Source: Psychrobacter sp.
GTDB taxonomy: Bacteria; Pseudomonadota; Gammaproteobacteria; Pseudomonadales; Moraxellaceae
DNA length: 63,568 bases
Assembly: GCF_030454045.1 (NCBI RefSeq)
Contig: NZ_JAKDJE010000008.1
Span: 1 to 63,568 of the forward strand
Direction: 5' to 3'
Below, one piece after another: positions 35,138-44,308 of the stretch. The notes beneath the pieces are model-generated. The model was not told the origin of the DNA. It was given only the letters and a program-made list of their open reading frames with translations, and ran no database searches. A program made the translations under genes and the position numbers. Numbering within the stretch: the first letter of the stretch is position 1; every line of letters begins with the position of its first letter.

Positions 35138-37651
35138 ATGAGTAGCACTGATACCTTAACGTCATCTCAAACCTCGACAAATGCACAGGTTTTGGATGCA
35201 ACCACACACGCGAATATTCACGACAAGCTTGCTCGCGCGCTTGGCATTAAGACTGCTCAAGTCAATGCGTTTGTGAAGCTTTATGATGAAGGCGCAACGG
35301 TTCCGTTCATTGCGCGTTACCGCAAAGAAAAGACGCAGAACCTTGACGACGCGCAGCTGCGTGCTTTAGAAAAATCTCTCAATTATGAGCGTGACATGGC
35401 CACCCGTCGCCTCAAAATTACTGAGTTACTGAGCACACAGGGCAATCTGACCGATGAGCTACAGATGCGTATTGATAACGCGACGTCTAAGCTTGAGCTT
35501 GAAGACATCTATCTGCCATATCGTCCGCGTCGTCGTTCACCGGCTGCCAAAGCACGTGCTGCTGGTCTTGACGCTGCCGCGCAAGCGGTCTTGACGCAAG
35601 AAATCACCCCGACAGAGGCGCTGGCTGATTATCAAGTTCAATCAAGTATCACTGATGATAGTGGTAATGAGATCGACGTTGATTTTAGCGATATCGAAAA
35701 ACAGCTTGCTGGCGTACAAGCCATTATCGTCGATGAATGGACACAAGCATTGGGTTTGTTGGATAACTTGCGCAGTGGCTTTGCCAAAACTGCCAGTATC
35801 GTATCGAGCGTTGCGAGTGAAGAAAAGCGTGAAGTCGGCGAAAAGTTCAAAGACTATTTTGAACATAGTGAAAGCCTTGCCCGTCTGCCTAACCATCGTC
35901 TATTAGCGATGTTACGTGGTCGTCAAGAAAATGTCTTGGGTCTAAAAATTGAAGGCGAAGACGCTCCATTTATCGAAAAAATCATCAGTCATTTCGATGT
36001 CGATGCCAAAGCACCTGCCGCACGCCGTGAGTTTTTGGCAGAAGCAGCCAGTAGCTTATGGAAAGAGAAATGGCGTCCGCATATCGAGCACCGTTTATTA
36101 ACTGAAAAGCGCCTAGCTGCAGAAGCAGATGCGATCGATGTGTTTGCTAGCAATCTACAGCATCTGCTGATGTCTGCGCCTGCAGGACCTAAAGTGATCT
36201 TGGGCGTTGATCCTGGTATCCGTCATGGCGTAAAAATGGCTATCGTCGATGCGCAAGGTCATGTGATGTCAGATAGTGAAGAGAAACCTGTCATCGCGAC
36301 GGTTTATCCATTTGCACCTGACAACAAAATGACTGAAGCCAAAAAAGTAATTGATGAGCTATTAAGCACTTATAATGTTGATTTGGTCGCTATCGGTAAC
36401 GGTACGGCAAGTCGCGAAACCGATGCAATGATCAAAGAGATTCTAGCCGCGAATGATGCACTCAAAGCCAAAGCCGTCATTGTGAATGAGTCGGGCGCCT
36501 CTGTCTATTCTGCCAGTGAGCTTGCCAGTGATGAGCTTGCTAATCTAGATGTTTCTGTGCGCGGCGCGGTTTCTATCGCACGTCGCTTGCAAGATCCATT
36601 GTCAGAGCTCGTTAAGGTGGATCCAAAAGCCATCGGTGTTGGTCAGTATCAGCACGATGTGAACCAAAATCAATTAGCTGATAGCCTTGATAAAGTCACT
36701 CAAGACAGCGTGAATGCGGTTGGTGTTGATGTAAATACAGCGAGCCCAGCTATCTTGGCTCATATCGCTGGTCTTAACCGCAACGTAGCACAGCAAATTG
36801 TTACTTATCGCCGCGAGCACGGTGCATTTGATAGCCGAGAAGCGCTCAAAAACGTCCCACGTCTAGGCGCTAAGACGTTTGAGCAAGCAGCAGGTTTCTT
36901 ACGCATCCATAATGGCAGCAATCCACTAGATGCGACAGGCGTGCATCCAGAGAGCTATGCGTTGGTCGACAGCCTGTTAGTACAAGCCGACAAACCGCTG
37001 TCAGAAATCATCGGTAATGACGCTGTGCTAAATACTATCGATACCACGACATTGGCCGCCAATGACGATAATGTCAGCGTAAAAGCGATTATTGAAGAGC
37101 TTGCCAAACCTGCGCGTGATCCACGCCCTGAATTTAAAACGGCTAACTTCCGTGATGATGTCAATAGCATCAAAGATTTGAGTGAAGGCATGATGCTCGA
37201 AGGCGTGGTCACAAACGTAACGGCTTTTGGTTGTTTCGTTGATGTGGGTGTCCATCAAGATGGTTTGGTCCATATCTCACAAATGGCCAATGACTTTGTG
37301 GCTGATCCTATGAACCGTGTCAAACCAGGTGACATCGTATCTGTGCGGGTGATCTCTATCGATGAAGCGCGTGGTCGTATTGGGTTTAGTATGAAGCCTG
37401 AATCTGAGAAACCTGCGCGCACGAACGCGAAACCTAAGGCAAATGCTGACGGAGACCAAAATACTCGTCCGCGTCCTAGTCGTCCAGCGAGTGATAAGCG
37501 TCTAGCAAAGCCACGCGCGAAGCGTCAGGACAAAGACAATGCTACCAGTCGCAGTAAACCAGCTAAAGCGAATAAGACTGATACCTCAAGTAAAATGGGT
37601 ACGTTTGGCGCATTATTGCAAGAAGCTGGCGTGACCAAAACCAAGAAATAA
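35138..37651 (+). CDS. tex: RNA-binding transcription accessory protein Tex
   Basis: Conserved RNA-binding factor related to eukaryotic Spt6. Domain order: helical N-terminal region (FVKLYDEGATVPFIARYRKE near 43-62), YqgF RNase H-like domain from about 350 (VILGVDPGIRHGVKMAIVD), helix-hairpin-helix near 525-590 (VGVDVNTASPAILAHIAGLN and NVPRLGAKTFEQAAGFLRI), and S1 domain near 682-750 (LEGVVTNVTAFGCFVDVG then QDGLVHISQMAN). 837 residues, longer than the roughly 775 of E. coli owing to a basic, disordered C-terminal tail after the S1 domain. Followed by a clear terminator. Confidence 0.95.
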   Translation: MSSTDTLTSSQTSTNAQVLDATTHANIHDKLARALGIKTAQVNAFVKLYDEGATVPFIARYRKEKTQNLDDAQLRALEKSLNYERDMATRRLKITELLSTQGNLTDELQMRIDNATSKLELEDIYLPYRPRRRSPAAKARAAGLDAAAQAVLTQEITPTEALADYQVQSSITDDSGNEIDVDFSDIEKQLAGVQAIIVDEWTQALGLLDNLRSGFAKTASIVSSVASEEKREVGEKFKDYFEHSESLARLPNHRLLAMLRGRQENVLGLKIEGEDAPFIEKIISHFDVDAKAPAARREFLAEAASSLWKEKWRPHIEHRLLTEKRLAAEADAIDVFASNLQHLLMSAPAGPKVILGVDPGIRHGVKMAIVDAQGHVMSDSEEKPVIATVYPFAPDNKMTEAKKVIDELLSTYNVDLVAIGNGTASRETDAMIKEILAANDALKAKAVIVNESGASVYSASELASDELANLDVSVRGAVSIARRLQDPLSELVKVDPKAIGVGQYQHDVNQNQLADSLDKVTQDSVNAVGVDVNTASPAILAHIAGLNRNVAQQIVTYRREHGAFDSREALKNVPRLGAKTFEQAAGFLRIHNGSNPLDATGVHPESYALVDSLLVQADKPLSEIIGNDAVLNTIDTTTLAANDDNVSVKAIIEELAKPARDPRPEFKTANFRDDVNSIKDLSEGMMLEGVVTNVTAFGCFVDVGVHQDGLVHISQMANDFVADPMNRVKPGDIVSVRVISIDEARGRIGFSMKPESEKPARTNAKPKANADGDQNTRPRPSRPASDKRLAKPRAKRQDKDNATSRSKPAKANKTDTSSKMGTFGALLQEAGVTKTKK

Positions 37652-37702
37652 ACTGCATTACTTTGTATCAGTGAAGTTTTACTGTATCAATAACGTTTCA
37701 AT

Positions 37703-37731
37703 AAAAAGGCAGCCATTAGGCTGCCTTTTTT
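37703..37731 (+). terminator. Terminator of tex
   Basis: AAAAAGGCAGCC (37703-37714) pairs with GGCTGCCTTTTTT (37719-37731) with a 4-base loop; perfect stem with T-run. It also lies just downstream of the minus-strand secreted-protein gene and can serve both. Confidence 0.9.
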
Positions 37732-37782
37732 ATGTGTATTGCTTTCTTTTAAAGTCTAGGGTTTTTAAATTAGAAGGCTATG

Positions 37783-38343
37783 TTAGCGATTTACAGCAAT
37801 GCGGCGGTTTTCTTTAAATTGTACATTGGCTGGCTGAGTGGCCAACAGCTCTCCACGTTTGTCCTTTGTTTTTTCTCTCAAAGTACTTGCGGTATCGGCG
37901 ACTTTATTCTGAGTAACGGCTTCACCTGAGATCAAAGGCTGATAGTCTGAGCTGCTATGCTGCATATTTGACGACTGTGTACGGGTATCTTGAGACACAT
38001 TAGCTTCTGGTGATACGCGCATATTGTTCATGGTATCGCCCATATTGCCCATGTTATTGTTAGAGGGTTTGGCCATATTGTTGTTCATTGGCGCGCCCAT
38101 ATTGTCTCTTTCGTCATCCACTTCGCTGTCCATGTCCGCATCAACATCGATATCAACGGCACCAGGTTGAGTAGCACGTAACTCGCCATTTGGCCCTTCT
38201 ATTTCAGCTTGTATGGTGCTTTTGACAGGGGCATTACGCTTATCCGCTGGCATAAGATCAGTATTATTAACAGGGGCTGCCATTGCAATGCTTGGTAATA
38301 CGAGTGCTGTGCCCATGACTAACGTTAAGATATTCTTTTTCAT
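37783..38343 (-). CDS. Secreted Met/Asn-rich protein of unknown function
   Basis: A 186-residue protein starting at ATG 38343, with a signal peptide (MKKNILTLVMGTALVLPSIA, cleavage after AMA). No family recognised. The mature part is polar and low complexity: an acidic patch (DIDVDADMDSEVDDERD), then an N/M-rich stretch (GAPMNNNMAKPSNNNMGNMG). A short motif appears near both ends: GELRATQPGAVDI near 49-61 and GELLATQPANVQF near 164-176. Probably periplasmic or envelope-associated, possibly metal- or surface-interacting, but no function can be assigned. Neighbour on the same strand is another secreted orphan. Confidence 0.7.
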   Translation of the reverse strand: MKKNILTLVMGTALVLPSIAMAAPVNNTDLMPADKRNAPVKSTIQAEIEGPNGELRATQPGAVDIDVDADMDSEVDDERDNMGAPMNNNMAKPSNNNMGNMGDTMNNMRVSPEANVSQDTRTQSSNMQHSSSDYQPLISGEAVTQNKVADTASTLREKTKDKRGELLATQPANVQFKENRRIAVNR

Positions 38344-38559
38344 TAAAAACTCCAAAATTTATAATATTAGAAGCTGTCATCCATCATCAATAAAGGATTG
38401 ATCAGCGTTGAACTATTGTTGCCAGTATTTCAACGCTCACAGTATCAGCTATGTGCTTACTATTTCAGTAGTAAACACATTAAACACCTAACAGCTTGAT
38501 GTACACTTGTGACGTTATGAAACCAGCTTCATAAAGTTTGGTGCTGAAGTTTTTGTCTA

Positions 38560-39399
38560 TTATTCGACGATCATATATTCACTAGCATCAGCGTCAACCG
38601 TACGTGGTAGTGAGTCGCTATCAGAATCATCAGATAGATTTACAACAGGATAAGTCTGCGTGACTTCAGTATTCTCAACGACATTAGCATCGGCTTTTTT
38701 TCCAACGATAACGGTGTCATTAGCCTCGTTTTCAATAGCGATGGCAGCACCTTTAGCAGTATTGATGCTTTTGACTTGATCCTCTGGCGCGATGATAACT
38801 TCTTTGACTCTGTATTTAGCGGGACGAATGACGCGCGTCGTCTCAACCATCACTGGCTCTACAACACGAGCTTCGGCGATGGCGATCTGTGCTTCTGGCG
38901 CTGGGGCTTCACTCATAATAGGCATTGGGAACTTATCACTGAAATGATTATCGCATTGCTGCATGCTCAAACGTACAGGGTTGCCCGCACGGTCCATATA
39001 GACGTTGACTGGCATATCAGCTGCGATAGGGACGTATTTGCCGACCAATGCGCCTGAAACACCATAACGTCCATTTGCCTGACCCACCCCTAAATCACAA
39101 GCCCCTGCCGAATAATCATTCGTGTTCAGGTTGTTGCTGTCAACGACACTTTGAGGAATCATGACTTCAGACAAACGCATTTTTTTGACTGTGGCTTCGC
39201 CAGCTTGGCGTTTTGGATTTTGATACGTGTAAGGTGTATAAAACCTGGCCGAACCATCTTTGACAGCAGTGACGCACTCTTCATACGTGTCGTAACCCAC
39301 ATTGCCATGGTTATCGGTTACCATAGCCGCGCTCGCCGAGCTGGCAAACATGGCAAAGCCTGAACCTAATACAGCGGCTGTTAATATATTTAATTTCAT
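38560..39399 (-). CDS. Secreted protein of unknown function
   Basis: A 279-residue exported protein: signal peptide MKLNILTAAVLGSGFAMFAS with SASA-A cleavage; then a conserved-looking N-terminal domain with three cysteines (YDTYEECVTAV near 36-46, AGACDLGVGQANGRYG near 98-113, MQQCDNHF near 146); then a low-complexity tail rich in E, V, A and D (VVEPVMVETTRVIRP, LSDDSDSDSLPRTVDADASE). No catalytic motif. Start ATG has AAGGA upstream on its strand. Located 216 bp upstream of the Met/Asn-rich secreted protein gene in the same orientation. Function unknown; a periplasmic or outer-surface role is inferred from export. Confidence 0.7.
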   Translation of the reverse strand: MKLNILTAAVLGSGFAMFASSASAAMVTDNHGNVGYDTYEECVTAVKDGSARFYTPYTYQNPKRQAGEATVKKMRLSEVMIPQSVVDSNNLNTNDYSAGACDLGVGQANGRYGVSGALVGKYVPIAADMPVNVYMDRAGNPVRLSMQQCDNHFSDKFPMPIMSEAPAPEAQIAIAEARVVEPVMVETTRVIRPAKYRVKEVIIAPEDQVKSINTAKGAAIAIENEANDTVIVGKKADANVVENTEVTQTYPVVNLSDDSDSDSLPRTVDADASEYMIVE

Positions 39400-39905
39400 T
39401 GCGATATCCTTTTTAGTTATGAGTTCCTATTTGTTATTCAGTGATCTGACTATGCTTATACTGAAGCTTATATTGAGGCTAATATCAAGTGCGATCTATT
39501 TGAGTATTGTTGATCGTATATAAATGTATTGGTGGCTCAAAGATCTTCATGCTCTTCCTTAAAAAAATGCTCGCTAAAGAAGGTCTTATGGTATTTAGAT
39601 CAGCTTTTTAATATGAATTAAATGTGTCTATAACGAGGCTACAGCCTGTTTTATCCTAACGTACTGATCAAAAGATGGCTATGACATTAAGCTAGGAGTG
39701 TGTAGCATAATGTAGTGAAAAATCGAAAAGCCGCAACACTGATTACCAAAAACGTACGCTATTAGTATTTGTTAACATGTCCTGCAAAAAGTCAAAATCT
39801 ACATAATAAAAAACCGTATCCTGCTATCAAGATACGGTCATAAAAATCATCAGTATTAATATATCGCTATGTAAGCGCTTTACTATTGAATCACGGTAAG
39901 CTCGC
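39400..39905. other. 506-bp intergenic region
   Basis: AT-rich spacer between two minus-strand genes. It contains the terminator at 39808-39839 near its distal end and presumably the promoter of the secreted-protein gene near 39420-39500. No open frame of merit and no RNA gene were seen. Confidence 0.55.
39808..39839 (-). terminator. Terminator of the saccharopine-dehydrogenase-like gene
   Basis: AAAAAACCGTATC and GATACGGT form an 8-bp stem with a 10-base loop. Read on the minus strand the stem is followed by six T residues, placing it about 70 bp after the stop of the minus-strand gene. Confidence 0.8.
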
Positions 39906-41192
39906 TTAACCCTCGATAACCTCAAAGCTTAGGCCTGAATGCTCTTCTAAGCGAGCTATGAGCTTATCTCCCATTGCAGAAGCAGGTGTCCAAAAGCCGC
40001 CACCAACGTCCTCTTTACTGATGTCTTGCGCTAGACATAATGCCGCCTGCGAGAGCATGCGAGAGGTGCTGCCATAACCAGGATCTTTGTCGCCTGTGAC
40101 TTTGACCGTGATAGTGTCATCTTTGAGAGTTTGTCCAAAATGTCGAATATCAAAATAGCCGTTTTCTTGCTCCTCTTTAGAAGGCCCTGAGCCTGATTTG
40201 GGCAATACGTGTTTGGACAACAAGTCACGGCTTGGCTTGATCATCATAGCTGTGGCAAAGCCTAGCAATCCTGCGCTCATGGCATAGCTTGATAATTTGC
40301 CTTTGACGCCATCTCTCATCCACATGGCTTCGTCATATTTAAAGTCGCGGCCGTATTCATAACCAAGTAGCTGGTTACTGCGATGGACAATACGTGTATT
40401 GATACTCGCCATCACAAAGGGTGCCAACCAGCGTTTGTGAGTGCTGTCATATTCTGGTTTACTGACGTTATCTTGGCGGACATTGGGTGCATCTGTGTCA
40501 TCGTTTAGCAGATAGGGGTTGGCTACTTGTTTGCGGCGAGCCTTGTCTTCACCAGCCTCTTCAAATATCGTCGCCATCGAGGCAATCGTACCACCAGAGA
40601 TGCCGCCTTTTGCCGCTTTCACTCGCATGTGAATTACATTACAAGTCTCACCGAACGTCTCTTCTGCTTTGGCCTGCGTAAAGTAAACGCCCAAGTCTGA
40701 TGGAATAGAATCAAAGCCGCAAGAGTTGACAATACGGGCGCCGCTTTGCTTGGCAGTCTCTTGATACTTGTCCATCATGTCTTTGATAAAGATTGCCTCG
40801 CCAGTAAGATCGACATAATCGGTACCATTTTCAGCACAAGATTTGATCAAAGGCTCACCATATTTGAGATAAGGGCCGACGGTTGAGATGATGACTTGTG
40901 TCTGTTTGGTCATCTCATCAAGGCTGGCAGGATTGTTGCTGTTGGCAATGACGATATCTACTTTGCTCTCAAGCGTTGACTGTAACTCATTTAATTTCTT
41001 TTCGTCACGCCCTGCAATGGCCCACGTGACGTTAGAGCCGTCTTTATTCTTAGCATTGGATAAAAAATTGGTTAAATAGTGAGCGGTGATCTGTCCAACG
41101 AAGCTTGTTGCGCCATATAAAATGACGGCATAAGGGCGGTTGTCGCTACTGTTTTGTTGTGCGGGTTTTGCGGTATCCGTCTCAGTACTCAT
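39906..41192 (-). CDS. Saccharopine dehydrogenase-like oxidoreductase
   Basis: A 428-residue protein of the saccharopine dehydrogenase NADP-binding family (trans-acting enoyl reductase type, as in mycobacterial Rv2449c). Seen: VILYGATSFVGQITAHYL near 23-40 (GATGFxG-type nucleotide loop), AIAGRDEKKLNEL near 59-71, VISTVGPYLKYGEPLIKSCA near 103-122, YVDLTGEAIFIKDM near 128-141, SCGFDSIPSDLGVY near 159-172 and AAKGGISGGTIASM near 193-206. There is no signal peptide. Substrate unknown; in related organisms such proteins are linked to lipid metabolism. It is monocistronic, with its own terminator. Confidence 0.8.
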   Translation of the reverse strand: MSTETDTAKPAQQNSSDNRPYAVILYGATSFVGQITAHYLTNFLSNAKNKDGSNVTWAIAGRDEKKLNELQSTLESKVDIVIANSNNPASLDEMTKQTQVIISTVGPYLKYGEPLIKSCAENGTDYVDLTGEAIFIKDMMDKYQETAKQSGARIVNSCGFDSIPSDLGVYFTQAKAEETFGETCNVIHMRVKAAKGGISGGTIASMATIFEEAGEDKARRKQVANPYLLNDDTDAPNVRQDNVSKPEYDSTHKRWLAPFVMASINTRIVHRSNQLLGYEYGRDFKYDEAMWMRDGVKGKLSSYAMSAGLLGFATAMMIKPSRDLLSKHVLPKSGSGPSKEEQENGYFDIRHFGQTLKDDTITVKVTGDKDPGYGSTSRMLSQAALCLAQDISKEDVGGGFWTPASAMGDKLIARLEEHSGLSFEVIEG

Positions 41193-41599
41193 AGTATTAT
41201 CCTTAATAGGTTAGGTAATTGTGTGACCTTAAACTATAAACTAAGTGATTCAATTAGGTTAGGAGTTTGTGGGGTCGCGACAGTTTTCATTGGCAAATGC
41301 TTGTGTTACAAGTCATAAAACTATCGATAAGGCGCTATAAAGTAATCCATAACTTATCAAAACTGGTTCGTATAGCGCTAGAGATGGTCTATATAGAGAC
41401 AAGAAAAAATAAAAGGTATTAAAACTTGCTACAAAGTTTACATAACCTACCGCCATCATTACCAAAATGCACGTTCTTTAAAGAGGAATATTGCTAATTT
41501 ATGTTTGTAAGCAGATATGACTGGTTTTATAAAAAAAGTTAAATCAATACTATATAAAGTTTACTATCTGATTTTTAACAATTATTTGAGGAGAATATT
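41193..41599. other. 407-bp intergenic region
   Basis: Divergent AT-rich spacer between the oxidoreductase gene and the DUF1328 gene. No gene-like frame, hairpin or repeat. A strong SD (GAGGAG at 41588-41593) lies at its right end for the DUF1328 gene. Confidence 0.55.
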
Positions 41600-41755
41600 A
41601 TGTTTCGTTGGGCTATTATCTTTGCAGTAATCGCACTGCTAGCAAGTTTACTAGGATTTGGCGGCGTCGCAGGATTATCTGCTAATTTGGCGTACATCTT
41701 CTTAGCAGTCGCTGTGATTTTATTTATTGTGGCATTTGTCAGTCGCAAAATGTAA
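41600..41755 (+). CDS. DUF1328 (YtjA-type) micro-membrane protein
   Basis: A 51-residue protein: MFRWAIIFAVIALLASLLGF, then GGVAGLSANLAYIFLAVAVI and LFIVAFVSRKM. It has two transmembrane segments with a GGVAG turn, the exact layout of the UPF0391/DUF1328 family, including the typical MFRWA start. SD TGAGGAGA is seven bases before the ATG and a perfect terminator follows. Family members are often stress-induced inner-membrane proteins; role unknown. A longer frame on the opposite strand (41575-41823) has no support. Confidence 0.9.
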   Translation: MFRWAIIFAVIALLASLLGFGGVAGLSANLAYIFLAVAVILFIVAFVSRKM

Positions 41756-41783
41756 ATACAGTTTATTGCTATAAAAATCCAAT

Positions 41784-41815
41784 AAAAAAAGACCCTCAAT
41801 CGAGGGTCTTTTTTT
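41784..41815. terminator. Bidirectional terminator after the DUF1328 gene
   Basis: AAAAAAAGACCCTC (41784-41797) pairs with GAGGGTCTTTTTTT (41802-41815), loop of 4. U-tracts on both strands between the convergent DUF1328 and phhB genes. Confidence 0.92.
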
Positions 41816-41862
41816 ATATTCAACTAAAGCACTTCAGTTACTCATTTAACAGAAATATAAGG

Positions 41863-42156
41863 CTATAGACGTTTGGGTTGAACGATATGTTCCATGCGTT
41901 TTGCAAGGCGAATGTCCAAACTAGAAACGCCGCCGGTGTCCTGATTGGTTAGGCGTACCTCGACTATATTGTATATATTACGCCATTCCGGATGATGTTC
42001 GAGTGCTTCAGCATAAAATGCCGCTTGGTTCATAAAACTCATGGCTTCGATAAAGTCACTGAAGTGATAGGTCTTGACGATACTATTACCATCGCGCTGC
42101 CAACCAGCAAGCTCTTCTAACTGTAGATTGATTTGTTTGTCAGATAAACTACTCAT
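41863..42156 (-). CDS. phhB: Pterin-4a-carbinolamine dehydratase
   Basis: Regenerates the pterin cofactor of aromatic amino acid hydroxylases. Seen: LEELAGWQRDGNSIVKTYHF near 12-31, DFIEAMSFMNQAAFYAEALE near 33-52, HHPEWRNIYNIVEVRLTNQD near 53-72 (the HHPEW.N.Y..V...L.TH signature, with the second His region as TNQDTGG) and LAKRME. 97 residues, full length. In the family the motif is usually THDAGG; here it is TNQDTGG. No phenylalanine hydroxylase gene is next to it. Confidence 0.88.
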   Translation of the reverse strand: MSSLSDKQINLQLEELAGWQRDGNSIVKTYHFSDFIEAMSFMNQAAFYAEALEHHPEWRNIYNIVEVRLTNQDTGGVSSLDIRLAKRMEHIVQPKRL

Positions 42157-42265
42157 ATTAATAACCTTTATTGTTATATGGATTGGTTTATTAAAAGTTA
42201 TATTGGGATGGATCTCCTAATCTAAAATTGCTGCATACCAGTTGTTTGGGATAAAGGGCGGTAAG

Positions 42266-42559
42266 CTATACCAAATCTTGGTACTCAGGGTGCTTGCTGA
42301 TATATGAGGCCACAAACGAGCATTGCGGCACGACTTTCTTGTCGTGTTCACGGGCGTAATCTAGTGCATGCTTGACTAGGGCAGAACCGATACCGCGGCC
42401 CCCTAATTGCTGTGGGACGATGGTGTGATCATAGACGAGAGTGTCATCACGGTCTTGATAGCTGATATAGCCTGTCTGACCATCAACGGTGGTCTCAAAG
42501 CGATTCGCTGCTTGATTATGTGTGATATCTAGTGCTGATTTAGTGGTTTGGTTACTCAT
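42266..42559 (-). CDS. Small GNAT-like N-acetyltransferase
   Basis: A 97-residue protein of the short GNAT family (COG2388, YjdJ/GTLF3B-like). Seen: FETTVDGQTGYISYQDRDDT near 21-40, LVYDHTIVPQQLGGRGIGSA near 41-60 (acetyl-CoA loop Q/R-x-x-G-x-G/A), LVKHALDYAREHDKKVVPQC near 61-80 and SFVASYISKHPEYQDLV at the end. Family members are small acyltransferases of unknown substrate. Located 109 bp upstream of phhB on the same strand with its own likely start signal. Confidence 0.85.
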   Translation of the reverse strand: MSNQTTKSALDITHNQAANRFETTVDGQTGYISYQDRDDTLVYDHTIVPQQLGGRGIGSALVKHALDYAREHDKKVVPQCSFVASYISKHPEYQDLV

Positions 42560-42783
42560 GACACAACTCCTTTTATTATTATAAAATTTTTAATAACGGC
42601 CCTATTTTCTAAGGATTAACGAAAAAGGCAGATTCATTAAATACTGTGTTGTCAGTAAATACTTTGTACTGGGTTGAGTATGTAGGATCGATACCAAACA
42701 ATCTAGTCGCTTACCGTAATAGTCTATATGACGATTGTTAATAGTATTAAAGTCTTTTAATCTGTGTTAAAAATGTGAATATA

Positions 42784-44148
42784 TCACCATGCGTAAGCTA
42801 TTGCTTTACGAACGACAGGTGGCAAGAATCGACTAAGACCCTTTGCTGTCTCGCTCTCTGTTGTCGACTTATGTATGTGAGTAGTATCCGCAGCCGATAC
42901 CGACTGGTAGGCTTGCCACTCTTGCTCGCTGGGCTTACTAAAGTGATGAATACGTCCCAATACTTGTCGAAGCTGTGTGCTAAAACGCCCAGTGTTGTAA
43001 GGCAAATCATATTTATGACAGATGGCTTTTACCTGTGGGGCAATACTGGCATAGTGGCTGGCTGGCATATCGGGGAATATATGATGCTCAATCTGATGAG
43101 ACAAATTGCCAGTTAAAATGTGAAACCACTTATTACCTTTGATATTACTAGAGCCAAGAATCTGACGCACGTACCAGTCGCCTTTGCTCTCATCAGCATC
43201 GAGATGGGTATAGATATGTGCTTGCTCAGTGAAATGGCCACAGAAAATCACCGCCCACGTCCATAGATTACGAATCGTATTGGCTGCTATGTTGCCACTC
43301 AGTGTACTCATAGCGCTACGACGACCTAGGGTCAAGGCGGCTATGGCTGGCAAGGCAATATAATCTTTGCCTACTTGTCGGCCGATTTTGGCAAATAGTG
43401 CGCGAGATTTTTGCTGCATAATTTTATGCAAGTCAGGGGAGTCGGCGTATTCATCGACACTGATCTGAATATCATGAAAGGCAACTGCCCATTCAAATCC
43501 AAATGCCAGCACTGCTGTACTAAACATAGTGTAGCGATCTTCTGGCGTCCAAGGCTGCTCATCTGTGACCCGAATCAAGTGATAGCCGACATCATGGTCG
43601 CGCCCAACAATATTGGTAAACGTATGATGTAAGTAGTTATGCGAGTGTTGCCACAATGGCGCAGGGCAGACAATGTCCCAGTCAAACTTTTGACTGTTCA
43701 GATGCGGATGCTGCATCCAGTCATATTGACCGTGCATGACATTATGCCCAAGCTCCATATTGTTGAGTATTTTGCTAAAGCTTAGCATTGACGTACCCAA
43801 TAGCCAAGTACCTATCTGCGAGCGGCGTGATGACATGCGTCCTGCGACAGCCAGTAAACCACGGGCGACAAGCTCACTATAAACCACAGTCGCATAAATT
43901 CGCTGAATGTATTTGGCGTCATCGCTACCTAATGAGTCCATCACACCTTTATATAGCGCATTTAATTCTACCGCCAAGGCATCACTTTTTGCTTTGAGTA
44001 AAGGCGCCTGCGTCACAGTGGGATAAGGCGTTTGCTGCGATGACGGGGCTGGCTGCTCGCTACCATCTCTTGCCAACTGTGCATCGGACAATAGCGTCAA
44101 CATAGGTGCGGCAGAATGTGCTGTGTCAATAGGTGGTAATAAGCGCAT
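42784..44148 (-). CDS. Membrane fatty acid desaturase
   Basis: Di-iron membrane desaturase. The three histidine boxes are present: GHNVMHGQYDWMQ near 136-148, WQHSHNYLHHTFTN near 167-180 and LSHQIEHHIFPDMPASHY near 353-370. Hydrophobic stretches flank them. The third box QIEHH is the form found in acyl-lipid/acyl-CoA desaturases of Pseudomonas and Acinetobacter. 454 residues with an N-terminal extension of about 100 residues. The ferredoxin-reductase gene upstream on the same strand very likely supplies its electrons. Inferred role: introduction of cis double bonds for membrane fluidity at low temperature, fitting a cold-adapted genus. Regiospecificity cannot be read. Confidence 0.88.
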   Translation of the reverse strand: MRLLPPIDTAHSAAPMLTLLSDAQLARDGSEQPAPSSQQTPYPTVTQAPLLKAKSDALAVELNALYKGVMDSLGSDDAKYIQRIYATVVYSELVARGLLAVAGRMSSRRSQIGTWLLGTSMLSFSKILNNMELGHNVMHGQYDWMQHPHLNSQKFDWDIVCPAPLWQHSHNYLHHTFTNIVGRDHDVGYHLIRVTDEQPWTPEDRYTMFSTAVLAFGFEWAVAFHDIQISVDEYADSPDLHKIMQQKSRALFAKIGRQVGKDYIALPAIAALTLGRRSAMSTLSGNIAANTIRNLWTWAVIFCGHFTEQAHIYTHLDADESKGDWYVRQILGSSNIKGNKWFHILTGNLSHQIEHHIFPDMPASHYASIAPQVKAICHKYDLPYNTGRFSTQLRQVLGRIHHFSKPSEQEWQAYQSVSAADTTHIHKSTTESETAKGLSRFLPPVVRKAIAYAW

Positions 44149-44308
44149 ATATAATCCTTAACCGAAATGGCACGAATAAGCAGCACTGGGTTCGGTTTGA
44201 TGAGTCATCTGAGTTTTAGCATACAATATGAGTTAACATCAGTCTATTTTTTGGTTTTAAGAGGTCGATAGTCAGGGGTTAGTGGTCGTATTTTTAATTA
44301 CAGTAGTG

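Noticed and set aside
41575..41823. 82-codon minus-strand frame covering the DUF1328 gene
   Set aside because: It runs through the terminator hairpin and opposes a family-matching gene with a strong SD.
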